Origin: Armillaria gallica
Taxonomy: Eukaryota > Basidiomycota > Agaricomycetes > Agaricales > Physalacriaceae
DNA length: 64,000 bases
Assembly (NCBI GenBank): GCA_037576215.1
Contig: JBANDB010000012.1
Location: 1,798,001 to 1,862,000, forward strand
Direction of reading: 5' to 3'
The stretch's first letter is position 1. The number at the start of each line of letters is the position of its first letter. The position numbers and the translations under genes were made by a program. The notes beneath the pieces are model-generated. The model was not told the origin of the DNA. It worked only from the letters and a program-made list of their open reading frames with translations, and ran no database searches. Positions 23,613-35,640 of the stretch are shown in pieces.

Positions 23613-24250
23613 AATGAATGAAGTAGGTAGACAAAGATGATTTGTCTGGAGAATTCGGGTGATTTCGTAGCCCTTTTAAGTCTCTTTCCTTCGCAACTGT
23701 CTCGACCATAGAAGAGCATCGTATTGGAACAGCACAGAGCACAACAAGAGGGATGTTTGTAGCCAAACGCAATCTGCTCCAAGACCTGCGAAGCTGCATT
23801 CACCAAATGCGGCGTAGGCGCCGAGATATCTCGCAGCGTTGAGCCCTCCGCAAAATGACATTCGGCCAAAGGGATTGCAAACCACACGAGAGTGTGTGGT
23901 ACGGAGTCTTCCAGGAAAGAGAAACGACGACAAGAAAATGAATCTCATTCCATCAGCCAGATCTGGGGAGTCGAACCCCACCGCGAAGCAGCGGCCTCAT
24001 CCGTTAGGGCATATCCGTACAAGGGAAGAGAGACACGTCAATTGTTCGCTACAACAGCGGAACAAGATGGAGATGCCCGATACGTGGACTGATGATTTCC
24101 TTGTTAGAATGAGTGTGATGAAGGGTGGATTAGCTTCGAGGATACGTGGAATACGATGGTGTGCGATGTAGGCCCAGAATAGGACGGTATACACTGCCGG
24201 TAGATCGTCAGTATAGCACGGAGGTAGACGACGAGGTACTTACAGCCAGG
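23590..24250. repeat. Repeat module R (first copy), with tRNA-like relic
   Basis: This segment is repeated at 34205-34880 and 61365-62060 with high identity (for example ccatagaagagcatcgtatt and ggccaaagggattgcaaac). Long minus-strand frames appear in all three copies but differ by frameshifts, so I take the module as non-coding or relic. In this first copy it lies directly upstream of the broken secreted gene and may be its promoter region; the other two copies lack the gene. Confidence 0.6.
23957..24018 (-). pseudogene. tRNA-Arg-like relic, copy 1
   Basis: On the minus strand: acceptor-like TCCGGAT... pairing with ...ATCTGG, a D-arm-like GCCCTAACGGATGAGGC, and a perfect T-arm/B-box GGGGTTCGACTCCCC. 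The anticodon arm is shortened and the variable loop is missing, so it is not a functional tRNA. The copy at 61.8 kb has a D-arm (CTAATGGACAAGGC) closer to eukaryotic tRNA-Arg. Confidence 0.45.
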
Positions 24251-24251
24251 T

Positions 24252-24640
24252 TTATTGCCCCCATTGTTGGATCTCATTCTCCAACCGGCGTTTGAAGTAC
24301 CTGCGCCACTGCTTATTAACGACCTTTGCTCGGTATGTCAGATTTCTGAGTTTCTTCATCAGACCCGCCATTTTCCTAATCGACCAACACCCCACGAACA
24401 TCGTCCAAGACCATCGCTGAGCACTTCTTCTCGCAAAATTCAATTTGGCGTCCTGGGTTCGGCACGATGACGAAAGTCCAAGAGGTACACCCTGCGTAGG
24501 AATGCATCCAAGTTCCGGTTTAAGGCTCTGATGATGAGTTATGTGTGCGTCGCATACGTTCACAGGGACGAGGATGCGGAATTTCTTGCCATTGATGTAC
24601 TCCATCAAGAGGGCGTGCACCAGCATGGCAGCTGTCCTAC
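24252..24640 (-). pseudogene. Fragment of recurrent unknown gene V (copy 1)
   Basis: The minus-strand frame contains GKKFRILVPVNVCDAH, a variable stretch, GVPLGLSSSCRTQDA, FVGCWSIRKMAGLMKKLRN and NKQWRRYFKRRLENEIQQW. Similar peptides recur in the same order at about 25.1, 31.0, 31.8, 34.9, 36.2, 58.2, 59.0, 62.1 and 63.4 kb. Family and function unknown. Each copy is partial. Confidence 0.45.
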
Positions 24641-25065
24641 TTGTTTATTGAGTGAGGCACACTAGTGTCTTTGAGACGGCGATGGGCTTCGACCTTGTGG
24701 GAAACGGATATGTTGAGACGCGTCGGTGAATGCGCTAGATTCGTCGCTCGTGTGACGGGTGAGATAGCGGAGACGTGCACGGTCCATACGTGTGTAAGCT
24801 TCCGCACACTACAAGGAGACGCTCATTGAGTGACATGGAGACATTGGTGAGAGGGACTGACGACGGTCGATGATTATCTTGAGACGTGGTGCGCCAGTCT
24901 GGTATCGAGGGTTTTGTTTTTACTGGAAAGAGGCAGCTGTAAAATAGATGCCGAATGTGACCGACTCCACGACCCTCCCTTTGTGTAGACCGTACATGCT
25001 GATAATCTTCGTGCCGGCGACGAAGCAATCGTTCGCCGTAACCCCGTTCCGTGTTCATAGAGGCT

Positions 25066-25098
25066 TGAAGATTGAAGATTGAAGATTGAAGCTATTGA
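25066..25098 (+). repeat. Short tandem repeat, agattgaa units
   Basis: Three to four tandem copies of the 8-mer gaagattg/agattgaa. The equivalent sites at about 36110-36140 and 63290-63305 have fewer or interrupted units, so the number varies between paralogous copies. Confidence 0.7.
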
Positions 25099-25104
25099 AG
25101 ACGC

Positions 25105-25480
25105 AAAGGAGGAAGTCATTGCGAATGATGGTGGCTGGGGACGGGATGTATACTGGTTGTAGAGAGTCGGTACAGCGTGGATGTGGACAACGAGGCACTC
25201 ACAGTCAGGTCACCAGGATCTAGTTCTCCAACCAATACTTCTGTACTTTTTAACATTAACCTCGTTCGGTACACCGCTTTTCTGAGGATTCGCCAACCCA
25301 ACTTCTACCCAAGCAACCAATGTCGTCCAAGTCTACCTTGACCCGTACTGGGCAGTCGTTCTTCGAAGCCTGCGCAAAATGACATGTACAAATGGAACAG
25401 CGTTACGTTGGTGTCTTTCAGGTGATTGCAAAACGGACATGTTGAAAGTTGGTGAACGTTAGTCAGGGAATGAAGACTTG
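25105..25480 (-). pseudogene. Fragment of recurrent unknown gene V (copy 2)
   Basis: Minus-strand frame with AVYRTRLMLKSTEVLVGELD, matching the end of the V fragments elsewhere, followed by an intron-like gtgagtgcctcg ... acaaccag. It is partial and degenerate. Confidence 0.4.
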
Positions 25481-25729
25481 GTGACGAGGGTGGGCAGGCG
25501 GCGGTCAATGGATGTTGGAGCTGGGTGTGAGCGAAGGCCATAGCAAGCGAGGTTAGGTCTCGATGGTGATATCGGATGAGGGACTGTATCGTGGGAATAA
25601 TAATTGTGGCATCTTCGACTTTGACCCTCTTTGACCTCGGTACGGACGTCTTGCCAATGGACGGCTCGTAGGCTGAGCAGGCGCAAGCTAGGCAGGTGGG
25701 TGTGATATATAGATACATTCACAGCCTGA

Positions 25730-25985
25730 CCCTACCTCTCCAGGTTCAGATTCAGGAACCTTGGTCATATAACGGAGCTTCTGGGTGAGATACCAACTTG
25801 GCATTTACGGCTGTCATCAATACTCTAATGGCCTCGACGCGAACCAGGATATTCGGCGACTTCATCCATAGCCTCGGGAACTCGTTACTCTTCAAACGAG
25901 TGCGAAGGATGTTCGGGCTGAATTCTTACTAGTAGGTGGATACTGTTCATTACGCTAGCTCAACTCATGTTTTCTTCGCAGTGAC
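25730..25985 (+). pseudogene. Relic of coiled-coil gene 1
   Basis: The plus strand resembles the antisense gene at 1108-2581: ccaggttcagattcaggaac ... catataacggagcttct matches its exon 3 end, then the sequence jumps to its last exon (acgcgaaccaggatattcgg) and includes the final intron down to ttcttcgcag. The retained intron shows a DNA-level copy rather than a processed transcript. Middle exons are deleted. Confidence 0.7.
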
Positions 25986-25989
25986 GCAC

Positions 25990-26947
25990 GAATACAATTA
26001 CTCTCTCGGACCCTTTGCATAATCAGAAGACTTCTCATGATACAAAGACGCGTTCACAGGAAATGTACACACGGTTCATTATGTTCCTGCTATATCTTCA
26101 TGTGAGAGCGCGTGCAGTACGCATCTCGCGCTCGTCTTTGCCTTATCACGCTGCAACCGGTTACCTTTTGCCTAATGGAAAGCTGTCTTTACCTCCTAGA
26201 CGATCTCCAAGTCCTTCAACATCATGTTGCCGTCACCGCAGCCTCCAGCTCCGCCTATTCTTGCGGAATCTTAGAAGGAAGGACGCGCCGACTATTGCTG
26301 TCCATCGTGTCGACATTGGGGGACCCTACGAAGTGTGTATCAGACTTGATAAATCTCATCCTGGCATACGGCTTCTGCTCAGAATAAAATGGAGATTATG
26401 TAAAGGAACCCACGATTCCCCAACGCTAGAAGTCAACCTGATTCAATAATAAATGAACATCAACTCGACCAGCAGATGGCGAAGAGAATGACGTTGAAGA
26501 GATAGCCGTAGTCGCTGCCTTTGGTCCTGTACGTAGTGATGGGCGTGAGGAACAAAGTTAAGCAGGATGAAGAGTGTTTGACGGCGGAGATTGAATGCCT
26601 TTGTGAACCCTGGCAAGCGACTACAACACCGCCGAAGAGTGTTAGTCAAAATTCTGTTTCCTTTCTTCCTCGTCGTCAAGGAATATCCAGTGAAACCAGT
26701 CCAGCTCTACTGTATCCTTGTCCGTTCCAGGTTCCCATCAATGCCCTAGTTCTAACCGCATTTGATCCCAATCATTGTCAGCTAAGCGCCGCAAGTACCT
26801 TTCGAGCGCTTGCTTTAGCGCTGGAACATGCCGTAACTACGAGGTGTGCCAGCGCATACAGCTGGCGTGCTTCTATCTTTCTCTCCATCATTGTCCTCCC
26901 TCATAACTCGACGTTGGACGCCAAGTCGGTAACAGCTATTAAACACT
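25990..26947 (+). promoter_or_regulatory. Shared upstream block of DUF6535 gene C
   Basis: The block starts cataatcagaagacttctca and ends at the CT-rich leader before the ATG. It is repeated before gene E (53110-54097) and, from about its middle, before gene D (40480-41416). It holds only broken frames. Because it is kept upstream of three family members it may carry regulatory sequence, but this could simply reflect co-duplication. Confidence 0.45.
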
Positions 26948-29900
26948 ATGTCAATCCACGAAAGTGACAGAACATCGTCCTTGGATCCGGGGCCGGACAG
27001 AGCCATTGGACGCGGGGATGCAGAGGCCGAAGAACGGGGAATTGGGGGAGACGGGGAGCACGTGAAGAGCTCAGTCGGGCAGGAGGAAGAGGTAGAGTCG
27101 GGCAAGGCAGAGGAGGTGGAGTTGGATGAGGAAGAGGAAGAGGATGAAGCCCCTGCCGTTGCCCCACTGGCCGCGGCTAATGCAAAGACGATTTTTGGGA
27201 TAAAGAGATCAAACCCTACCGTTAAGAAAGGTGTGAAAACTATAATCCCATTGCTCTCGTATCTCATGAATTTCTAGGCAACGATTCCTACGACTACGAG
27301 CAAAAGTACCCTGAGGATGCACCCTTTGAAGAGGCGGCCCCGGCGGCAAGGGTTTGGAGAACCTACAATGACGAAAGCAGGAACCACGATGCCAACATGG
27401 TCGAAGAATCTCGAGATAATGTCGACGTATTGCTCGTCTTTGTGAGTCTTGTCGTTTCGTTGCTTTATTTTGTTACTGAGCCATGTCGAAGGCGGGTCTT
27501 TTCTCGGCGGTTGTGACGACATTTGTCGCCCAGACGTCGCAGAGTCTGCAGCCGGACTATGCTGCCATGTCGGCTTCTCTACTCTATGAATCGGTCCTCG
27601 TTCAACGTGCCATTGCCAACGGTTCCCCGATCAGCTCCATTGCTGCTTCTCCCCTCAATCCTACCATCGCTTTTGTTCCTGCTACCACGGACGTCTGGGT
27701 GAATGGACTCTGGTTCACCAGCCTGTTCTTGAGCCTGACAACCGCCCTCGTCGCTGTTCTTGTGAAGCAGTGGTTGCACCATTATGTCGCCCTCCCTTCC
27801 GGAACACCACGCGACCTCAGTTTTACGCGTCAATTCCGGTACGCTGGCTTTCAAAAATGGCATGTCCAGGTTGTCATAGGACTACTCCCTGTCCTTATGC
27901 ATCTGGCCCTCGCCATCTTTCTTAGCGGCTTGGTGATTTTCTTACGTCCCCTTCGGCAAGCTTTGTCATGGGTCATTTGTGCAGGAACTGTTCTTGTCTA
28001 CACTGCATATGTGGTGGCAACTATTCTCCCCATTCTTTTCCCTCAATGTCCCTACTGTACACCTCTCTGTGATCTCGTCTACATTTCTCTTTGTCGTACC
28101 ATCCCGCGAGTGACATGGGACAACAAACAGTATTTTCTTGCAGCGTGTGGACGAAGAGATTTTAGACACATGTTCCACTGTCTTCCCCATGTACAAGCAA
28201 GAACTCTCCAGTCGCTGACAATGGTAGAGTCCAAGTTCGTGCAACAGATGTCAACAAACCTGGCCGCTGAAGCACTACACTGGCTCTTCTCAGTCTCTTC
28301 CAATCCCACCGTCCAAAGTATAGTCATCCAGTCCATTGGGGGGCTACCGATGGCATCAGAAGTCAAATTCAATGAACTTCGCAGAGATTCTGAGGAAATC
28401 ATGAAGGATTTGCGGAACTCTTTACTGGGACATTGCCACCTGAAGACGATGATTTCCAATTCCTCCTATGACGAACCAGTTCCAGGCATGGAACTCAAAC
28501 TCGGACGTTTACTTCGCTTTAATCCTCATTATCATTACTACCCTTCCAAGTTCATCTATACCCCTGACATTTATTCATTTGAGCTCACCGCTGCGATCCT
28601 ATCCAATCGTGGTGCCTTGCATGACAGAGCAACATTGAATGAATCTGTCAGACCTGGTGCATTTTTGATGGATAATATGCGTTCTTCAAAGCTGTCGCCA
28701 CGTGGTTGGCATCGTCTTATGATGTGTGCTCATTGGAAAGACGATGTCCTTGATCCCCTGGATCCGGATCATGACAATCATGCCAATATGTTTCCACTTC
28801 ATCTCAGCTCTGCCATCTTACGCTCGTTCGATGGATCAAAGGAGAGCCCAACGCAGGACTTTGATTCTCCGTTGGTCCTTGGTTTTGAGGATGCGTTACC
28901 CTATTTTCTTGAAGAAATCTATGACAATGTCCTCCCCGTGTTTTCCAAATTCATGGATCCATATAAGCTACCATTGCGCCTGAGGGTATTTAGGGTGGCC
29001 ATCAAATTCATACTTCATAGACTTCCTCTTCCTGACTCATCTGATATGTCCCATGAAGACATTTGCATGTCATTATCCACTGCGGTTGGCTGGATCCATC
29101 ATCACCAGGACACATTCTCATTACCAGAAGCTCTTGCTCTCGTATCGGTGCTCGAGGATATCATGGCTCCTTGTGTTGTTCCACCATTCAATACCAACTC
29201 AGACTGGAACAGCTTATTCAGAGATATTATCAACACCTATCGGTCTCTGGCTGCCGTCACCCCTTCTGCTTGTTCTCTGTGTGGTCCCCGATCAATCATT
29301 GACTATATGACAAGTCAGTGGCACAAAACCGCTGACCCCTGGGTTGAGTACTCCTACAAGTCCGACCCTGCATGTAGGGTTTTGACAGATCTCCTGGCAA
29401 AGCGCATTCCAGTAGCGTTTACTGTGTTCCTTGACAAACAATGTCTGCACTTTCTTGGAAACCATGTGTTTCGTGCAGAATCAGTTGCGATGGTTAGAGC
29501 GTACGTTGCGGGAATTCTCGCCATGCAACAGGGATCAGATGGAGCTGTGGATGCCGAGATCCTTCAGCAGCACATTGATTACCTCGGTAACCCACAGACT
29601 CGTTTTGCTGCATGCTCTATCTTGGCTGCACATGGCATCAGGAATATAGACCGGACTGCCATTCGTAGGGACATTATGACACTGGCATGGCTGTGTCCAA
29701 CACGAGACACTGTCTGGGATGAGTGTTGTGGGAAACTTCGTGATCTGGTACAAAGCGATGGTGGGGACTTTTTCAGTGAGCAGCTCGTAATGCGATCCAT
29801 ATCCAGAAGGAACCTACGGCCGCTGCAGGCCGACGAAATCCGAATTGAAAAAGACAACATCAAATATGCGATACAAGTTCTTGATGACTTTTTCAATGGC

Positions 29901-30034
29901 ACGGCACATACTATGGACCCGGTAAGCTGATATTCCTTTCCTCAGGTAAGTGCTGACAGTTGATCCAGGTTCCCTCTTCAATGCCTGTGCCGCTTGTGTG
30001 CTGCACACGACAGGCCACATATATCGCATTGTAG
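26948..30034 (+). CDS. DUF6535 multi-pass membrane protein, copy C
   Basis: Exons 26948-27230, 27278-27441, 27492-29921 and probably 29969-30034, giving about 980 aa (962 if the last intron is retained and translation ends at TGA 29930). Same domain order as copy A: acidic Glu-rich N-terminus, SYDYEQKYPEDAPFEEAAPA, ARVWRTYNDES, DNVDVLLVF, and four membrane helices ending near the QCPYCTPLCDLV block. The long helical tail contains GMELKLGRLLRF, PLHLSSAILRSF and AKRIPVAFTVF. Open throughout. From about residue 110 of exon 3 onward it is nearly identical to copy E; before that it differs clearly. Confidence 0.85.
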
Positions 30035-30900
30035 GATGGTGTCGTTGTCGAAAGCCAGGTGGTAAGCCGGAGCAAAAGCAGGAGGTTTAGCTGATAAGGG
30101 TCTTGACCTTTACTCAAACAATATTCAGTAGTAGTAGTTGTCTTAAAAAAGCATCGTTTGTCAAAGGCCCCGGGAACTTCAAATTCAAAGCACCAGAAAG
30201 GCTATTTGCTTATTTTATTCACCGAGCACTTCTGTTAATCAGTCCCTTCCATCTCACCATCGTTTCATTGTATATTCATCACTGATACATACATTAGATG
30301 TAAGCTCGAAGCCAAACACCAGGATAGCGTCAATATCCCTATACTCTCCGCATAAGCGCTCGCGATGCTGCAAATCCACATACTCTCTACTAGAAGTGAC
30401 TCTCCCATAACACTTGCTTTCGGCAAGCGACGGCCAGCACTGACCCTGCTAATATCTTCTCAGCCTCTCGCATACAGATGCATCCCAATCACAACAAATG
30501 GCGATATTCCAACACGAAACGGCCCCGAAAACACTATATGATCAACAATCAGATGCCATCTGGGGGCGTGAGCTCCGGAAACCGAACCGGAGCTCGAGGA
30601 CTATGATGGGAATAACGGCAGTGAGCAAGGTGCGTTTGAAGAGCTGAGGTGGTGTATGGATGTAGTGCAAAGTCATGGAAGGTGGACAGAGGGTTGGTGA
30701 TGCGGGAATGAGTAGGAGAGTCGACAGGATGAAGACCAGATCCTTGACATATGACAATGATGGTGACAACAATACTTTGGGCCATCGAGTGATAGCTACG
30801 ATTCGCACGAATCGACGTCGCCACCGACACCAACCCCTGCCAAAAAGACTACCAGCCACAGGCTGGTTGCAACCACGATTTTCAGCATGAGGATCCCGAT
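30035..30900 (+). repeat. 3' flank of gene C, nearly identical to that of gene E
   Basis: Non-coding 3' flank with only scattered differences from 57206-58065. A 60-residue frame here is conserved only because the DNA is. It continues the low-divergence tract that begins inside exon 3 of gene C. Confidence 0.6.
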
Positions 30901-30959
30901 TCTGGTGTCTATGGCCACCGATCGCCATAATTCAGGTTTACTGGCAGCTACACTCTATC

Positions 30960-32090
30960 AACGCGTCAAGATTCCGGTTTAAGGCCATGTTGATGATGGC
31001 GAGTTTGTGTCCGTCGCATACGTCTTTGGCCAGACAAGAATGAAGAAATCCTTGCCGTTGATGTACTTCATCAAGAAGACGTGCACGGTCCTGTTTCCTT
31101 GCGAAGGTACGAGCATCACTGGCAGGAAATGGTCATGGAAGCGAGGTGGTGATATAGGCTTCGACTTTGTGCGACACGGATATGTCGAGAAGGGTCGTTG
31201 AATGCGCTAGATTCGTCGCTTGTGTGATGTGAGAGATAATCGAGACGTGTACGGTGCGCGGTTCATATGTGTGCGAGCTTCCGCATGCTACAGGAGAGAT
31301 CAACGAGCGACATGGAGATGTCGGCGAGAGGGACTGACGATGGTCCATGGCAGTCTTGAAGCGATCTGGGAAGTTGATGAGACGTCCAGCCTGGCATTGA
31401 GAAGAGGCGTCCATAGAATAGATGCTAGAGGCTGTCAGTCCGTTTCGGAAGAATCCCAGTTACTTGTGAAGGCGAAGCAGGCAAGCGACCCATTGGGATG
31501 TTCGAGAGATAGTTTCAATATCCATCCGCTTTGGGGGAATCCCCCGCCCGGCCCTTCTTCATCAACCTTTCTGGCTCAAAGAAAGCCGAATACAACACTC
31601 CCTTTATGTAGACCATACATCCTCGTGCCGGCGACGAAGATTGTTCGCCGCAACCCTGCTTCGTTGTTCATAGAGGCACTAGTAGACACAAAGGAAGAAG
31701 TTATTGCGAATGACGGTGGCTGAGGATGGGTTGTACACTGATGTGGAGAGTCAGTACGGCGTGGAGATGGACGACGAGGTACTCACAGTCAAGTCTCCAT
31801 CCATCCTAGGATATCGTTCATCAACCAGTAGTTCAGTCGGTGCTTCTTGACATTGATAGCCCTCACTCGGTAGGACATGCCAACGTCGTCCACACGGCAT
31901 CAAAGTCTATGTTCTACATTCCACGAAAAGTCTATGGGATAAACTCCGTGTGCGAATGCATCTAAATCCAAATCTATGGCCATGTTGACGTGTGCATCAC
32001 AGATGTGGTTGGCGTTCTGTACAGGAACGAAGATACAAAAATCCTTGCTACCAATGGGACCTATCAGGGGTGGTCCTGTTTCCTTGTGTG
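30960..32090 (-). pseudogene. Fragments of recurrent unknown gene V (copies 3 and 4)
   Basis: Two partial minus-strand copies. The clearer one (31788-32085) encodes GSKDFCIFVPVQNANHICDA, AIDLDLDAFAHGVYPIDF, CRVDDVGMSYRVRAINVKKH and LNYWLMNDILGWMET, with one stop codon inside. The other (about 30960-31100) keeps only the GKDFFILV region. The sequence between them matches 58140-58960 and holds no gene that I recognise. Confidence 0.4.
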
Positions 32091-32410
32091 CAAATGGAAG
32101 GGCGATCTTTCAGGTGAGCTAGACGTGCGAAACAGATATTTTGAGGGTCGGTGAATGTCAGTCGAGGATCGAGGACTTTGTGATGAGGGTAGGCAGGCGG
32201 CGGCCAATGGATGTTGGAGCTGGGTGTGAGCGTTGGGGAATAGCAAGCCCAGTTAGGTGACGAGGGACCGTATCGTGGGAATGATCAAGGCCTCTTCGAC
32301 ATAACTCTCATCTCGCAGAACTTCAAGAAAGGTACGTCACTCGTGCTAATGGACGGCTCGTAGGCTGAGGAGGCTCTTCATAGGTGCAAGCTGAGCAGGC
32401 AGGTGTAGGA

Positions 32411-32724
32411 GGCGTAGAAGTCTTCGTATAACAGTCGACACTATGGACAGATACGGGCGGGTCCAAGCTCTCGGATTCCTCGAAATTGTGTGTTACAGTG
32501 CTGTTTCTTTCTGTCCATACCTGACAGCTACCCACGCCAGCTAACCATGACGACAATGTATCTCCCGCGGACCGTGAGACCATGACATTTGTTGGTTGGC
32601 CGTTCCCTTTGACAAGTATTTCTCTCGTCTACGATAGTGGGGATGTACTTTCAGTATGACTATTTAGCTTCGACTTGATTCAGATGGCTAACTGTACCCT
32701 CTAGTGTGATGTGGCAGGCCGTTA
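32411..32724 (+). pseudogene. Relic of the GH5 steryl-glucosidase 5' exons (copy 1)
   Basis: Matches the sense strand of the glucosidase gene: atacgggcgggtccaagctc (KYGRV block), ggattcctcgaaattgtg, the intron, ccagctaaccatgacgacaa, tttgttggttggccgttccc, then gtgatgtggcaggccg, where homology stops abruptly and cystathionine-lyase-like sequence begins. Several codons are lost. Confidence 0.75.
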
Positions 32725-32733
32725 ACGTCTGAC

Positions 32734-33430
32734 AGATTCCGCACCCTCGCTCTTCACATCGACTCTGAACCAGATCCCATCACTCATGCTGACATTTTTC
32801 CTATATCCTTGTCTACGACATTCGCCCAGTCGTCCGTCGGTGTCCACAAGGGCTACAGTACACCCTACGATGCTTTGGGAAAGCTCTTTGCGAGCTTGGA
32901 GTCTAAGGGAGGGGAGGTCCTCACTTAGTAGCAGAAGTGCTGCGACTGTTGCAGTACTCGCAATGCTAGGCAAAAGGGACATGTTCTCAGCATGAACGAC
33001 GTTTACGGCGGAACTTTGGGATACGTGAAGTGTGTCATGGGAGAGTTGCAGGGTGTCGAGATGTCGTTTGTCGAGTCGGAAGAGGTCGCGGAGGAGCATA
33101 TCTCTAACGCGATAAGAGATGATACTATAGTATGTTAAACGCTTCAATTTCTCTATGGATACATGCTAACGTGTTACTGTAGCTAAATTGGATTGAGACG
33201 CCCACAAATCCCACATTGCGCATGGTAGATATACCAGCGACAGCATCCATCGTGCACCGACAGCCTTCTAAACCACTAGTTCTTGTCGACACCATGTTCC
33301 TGTCCTCTTAGCCAATCCCCGCTCATTTTTGGAGCCGGCGTTATTCAACAAATACATTAACAGTCACTCAGACCTCGTCACGGGCACCGTCATCGTTCCT
33401 CATCAAACCCGGCTTCTTGAACGACTATGA
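32734..33430 (+). pseudogene. Cystathionine gamma-lyase relic, copy 1
   Basis: Frames encode, in the correct order, TLALHIDSEP, STTFAQSSVGVHKG, YDALGKLFASLES, SMNDVYGGTLGYVK, an intron, then LNWIETPTNPTLRMVDIPAT. These are hallmark blocks of the PLP-dependent Cys/Met-metabolism family, closest to cystathionine gamma-lyase. Frameshifts and an altered active-site region (no intact SLTKY) show that it is dead. It is fused to the glucosidase relic just upstream. Confidence 0.7.
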
Positions 33431-34204
33431 GTCCTCTTTCACTAGCCATACGAGCATGTCGAAATGCTTGCCCCTGTTTTCAATACAGGGGAATCTAATG
33501 GCGCTATCCGTTTCACCTCGCCTAACACTCAAGAGTGTTGCCACTCATCCACCGCCTTCTCCACTCCTTATGCGTGCTACCACCCTCATCTGCCCTATAT
33601 CCCGTGTTATCGAGTCGTTCCCCATTCTTCGGCGAGTCCGATGATGGCATACAATGCATTCCATCTCGCCATGGTCGTGTAGTGTCTGCCATGCGACGTT
33701 CACCAGTTGGGTAGTCGCGGTCGTGTAGTGTCAACATATTGTTCTATTCCTCGATGGTGTTCGTCCGAGCAGCCTGATACTCCACCGGCCAGGCGATAGC
33801 TAGGATGTGGATTTACCTCCCAAGCGTCGTCCAGATGGTTCGCATACCATTCAGCGCAACAGGTGGTCCCCAAGCAACGTATTCCCCTTTCTCAAGTGCC
33901 CATGTAGCGCAGATAGCGAGGGAATATGACTGCTGGATTGAGTCAAAGGTATATGTACCAGTATCTATTTCGCATCTTTTCCCGTGTATTTACTACTGCC
34001 AATGCCATCAGTTATCATTACAACGTGGCGCTGGCTCGGGTTGTCTCATCGATTAGGTGATGGCAGTTCTGCAGGCGTCAAGACTTCGAAAGCAGAGTGT
34101 GTGACGCGTCTATAGGTGGCTATCTATTTACATTTCTACGAGCGACCGGCAAGTACAGCTGCGAGGATTATGCGATCTACCCATACCGTCAGAACTTTGC
34201 TCTC
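33431..34204. other. Unassigned duplicated sequence
   Basis: The counterpart is 60613-61364. Frames on either strand are short. A minus-strand peptide (LEKGEYVAWGPPVALNGMR) and a plus-strand end (KYSCEDYAIYPYRQNFALKF, near 34150-34225) are conserved in both copies and look like gene remnants, but I cannot name them. Confidence 0.35.
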
Positions 34205-34880
34205 AAATTTCCTCCTCGTAGGGTCTAAAGATAAACGTGTAGCGAATGAATGAAGTAGGTAGACAAGATGATTTTTCTGGAGAATTCGGGTGATTTCGTA
34301 GCCCTTCTAAGTCTCTTTCCTTCGCAACTGTCTCGACCATAGAAGAGCATCGCATTGGAACAGCACAGAGCACAACAAGACGGATGTTTGTAGCCAAACG
34401 CAATCTGCTCCAAGACCTGCGAAGCTGCATTCCCCAAATGCGGCGTAGGCACCGAGATATCTCGTAGCGTCGAGCCCTCCGCAAAATGACATTCGGCCAA
34501 AGGGATTGCAAACCACACGAGAGTGTGTGTGGTACGGAGTCTTCCAGGAAAGAGAACCGACGACAAGAAAATGAATCACATTCCATGAACCGGATCTGGG
34601 GAGTCGAACCCCACCGCGAAGCAGCGGCCTCATCCGTTAGGGCATATCCGGACCACTCTGCACAAGGGAAGAGAGACGGCGTCAATTCTTCGCTACAACA
34701 GCCGAACAAGATGGAGCAGCCCGATATGTGGCATGATAACTTCCTTGTTAAAACGAATGTGATGAAGGGTGGATTAGCTTCGAGGATACGTGCAATACGA
34801 TGGTGTGCGATGTAGGCCCAGAATAGGACGATATACACTACCGGTAGATCGTCAGTATAGCACGGAGGTAGACGACGAGG
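34205..34880. repeat. Repeat module R (second copy)
   Basis: High-identity copy of 23590-24250 and 61365-62060, without the secreted Cys-rich gene that follows the first copy. Contains the second tRNA-like relic. Confidence 0.6.
34590..34651 (-). pseudogene. tRNA-Arg-like relic, copy 2
   Basis: Same organisation as copy 1, with complementary ends CCGGATAT and AGATCCGG (one mismatch), an A-box-like GCCCTAACGG and B-box GGTTCGACTCC. The anticodon arm is truncated to a 4-bp stem with a TGCTTC loop, so it is not functional. Confidence 0.45.
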
Positions 34881-34894
34881 TATTCACAGCCAGG

Positions 34895-35265
34895 TTTATT
34901 GCCCCCATTGTTGGATCTCATTCTCCAACCGGCGTTTGAAGTACCTGTGCCACTGCTTATTAACGACCTTTGCTCGGGAGTCGGTACGTCAGATTTCTGA
35001 GTTTCTTCATCGGACCCGCCATTTTCCTAATCGACCAACACTCCACGAACGTCATCCAATTCCGTCGCTGAGCATTTCTTCTCGCAAAATCCAATGTGGC
35101 GTCCTGGGTTCGGCACGATGACGGAAAGTCCAAGGGGTACACCCTATGTATGATGCGCCCAGATTCTGGTTTAAGGCTCTGATGACGAGTTTGTGTGCGT
35201 CGCATACATTCACAGGGACGAGGATGCGGAAATCCTTGCCATTGACGTACTCCATCAAGAGGGCG
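34895..35265 (-). pseudogene. Fragment of recurrent unknown gene V (copy 5)
   Basis: Minus-strand frame with VNGKDFRILVPVNVCDAHKL, CRTQDATLDFARRNAQRRNW and CWSIRKMAGPMKKLRNLTYR. It abuts a plus-strand RING tail at about 35270, so the junction is a fusion of unrelated pieces. Confidence 0.45.
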
Positions 35266-35269
35266 TGCA

Positions 35270-35640
35270 CCAGCATGGCAGCTGTCCTACTTGTCACCAT
35301 ATGTTTATTGATATACGACCTCCTTCCGAGTCGGAAGACGAATCTTCTGGTGGTGGAGAACATATTCCGAATGACGACGATGACGATGAAGCCTTTTAAC
35401 GGCGAAGCAGAATTCGAGGAATTTATCGGGGTGGAAGAGGACTTAATTGATACCGACCTAGACGACTACTCTCCTGTCGACGAAATGGGCCTGGATATGT
35501 ACAAGACCTGGCAGATGCAGGAACGCGGCGACCTTGAAGGCGAGTGGGGCCTTACTGACGCCGAGTCCGACTCGCCGTCTGAAGGTGACATGAGCTGGAA
35601 TGAGAGTGACAGGGACAGTTCTATGGGTATGTTTGCGTTA
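35270..35640 (+). pseudogene. RING-finger C-terminal fragment with acidic tail, copy 1
   Basis: Plus-strand frame with HGSCPTCHHMFIDIRPPSES (last Cys pair of a RING finger), an Asp/Glu/Ser-rich stretch ending DDDDDEAF, then after a frame shift EEDLIDTDLDDYSPVDEMGL and WGLTDAESDSPSEGDMSWNE. The first zinc ligands of a RING domain are absent. The parent was probably a RING E3-ligase-like protein. Confidence 0.5.

Noticed and set aside
23326..23981. Long minus-strand frames in module R taken as one protein
   Set aside because: Copies at 34.2 and 61.4 kb carry frameshifts relative to it and the tRNA-like relic lies within the block; the DNA, not the protein, is conserved.
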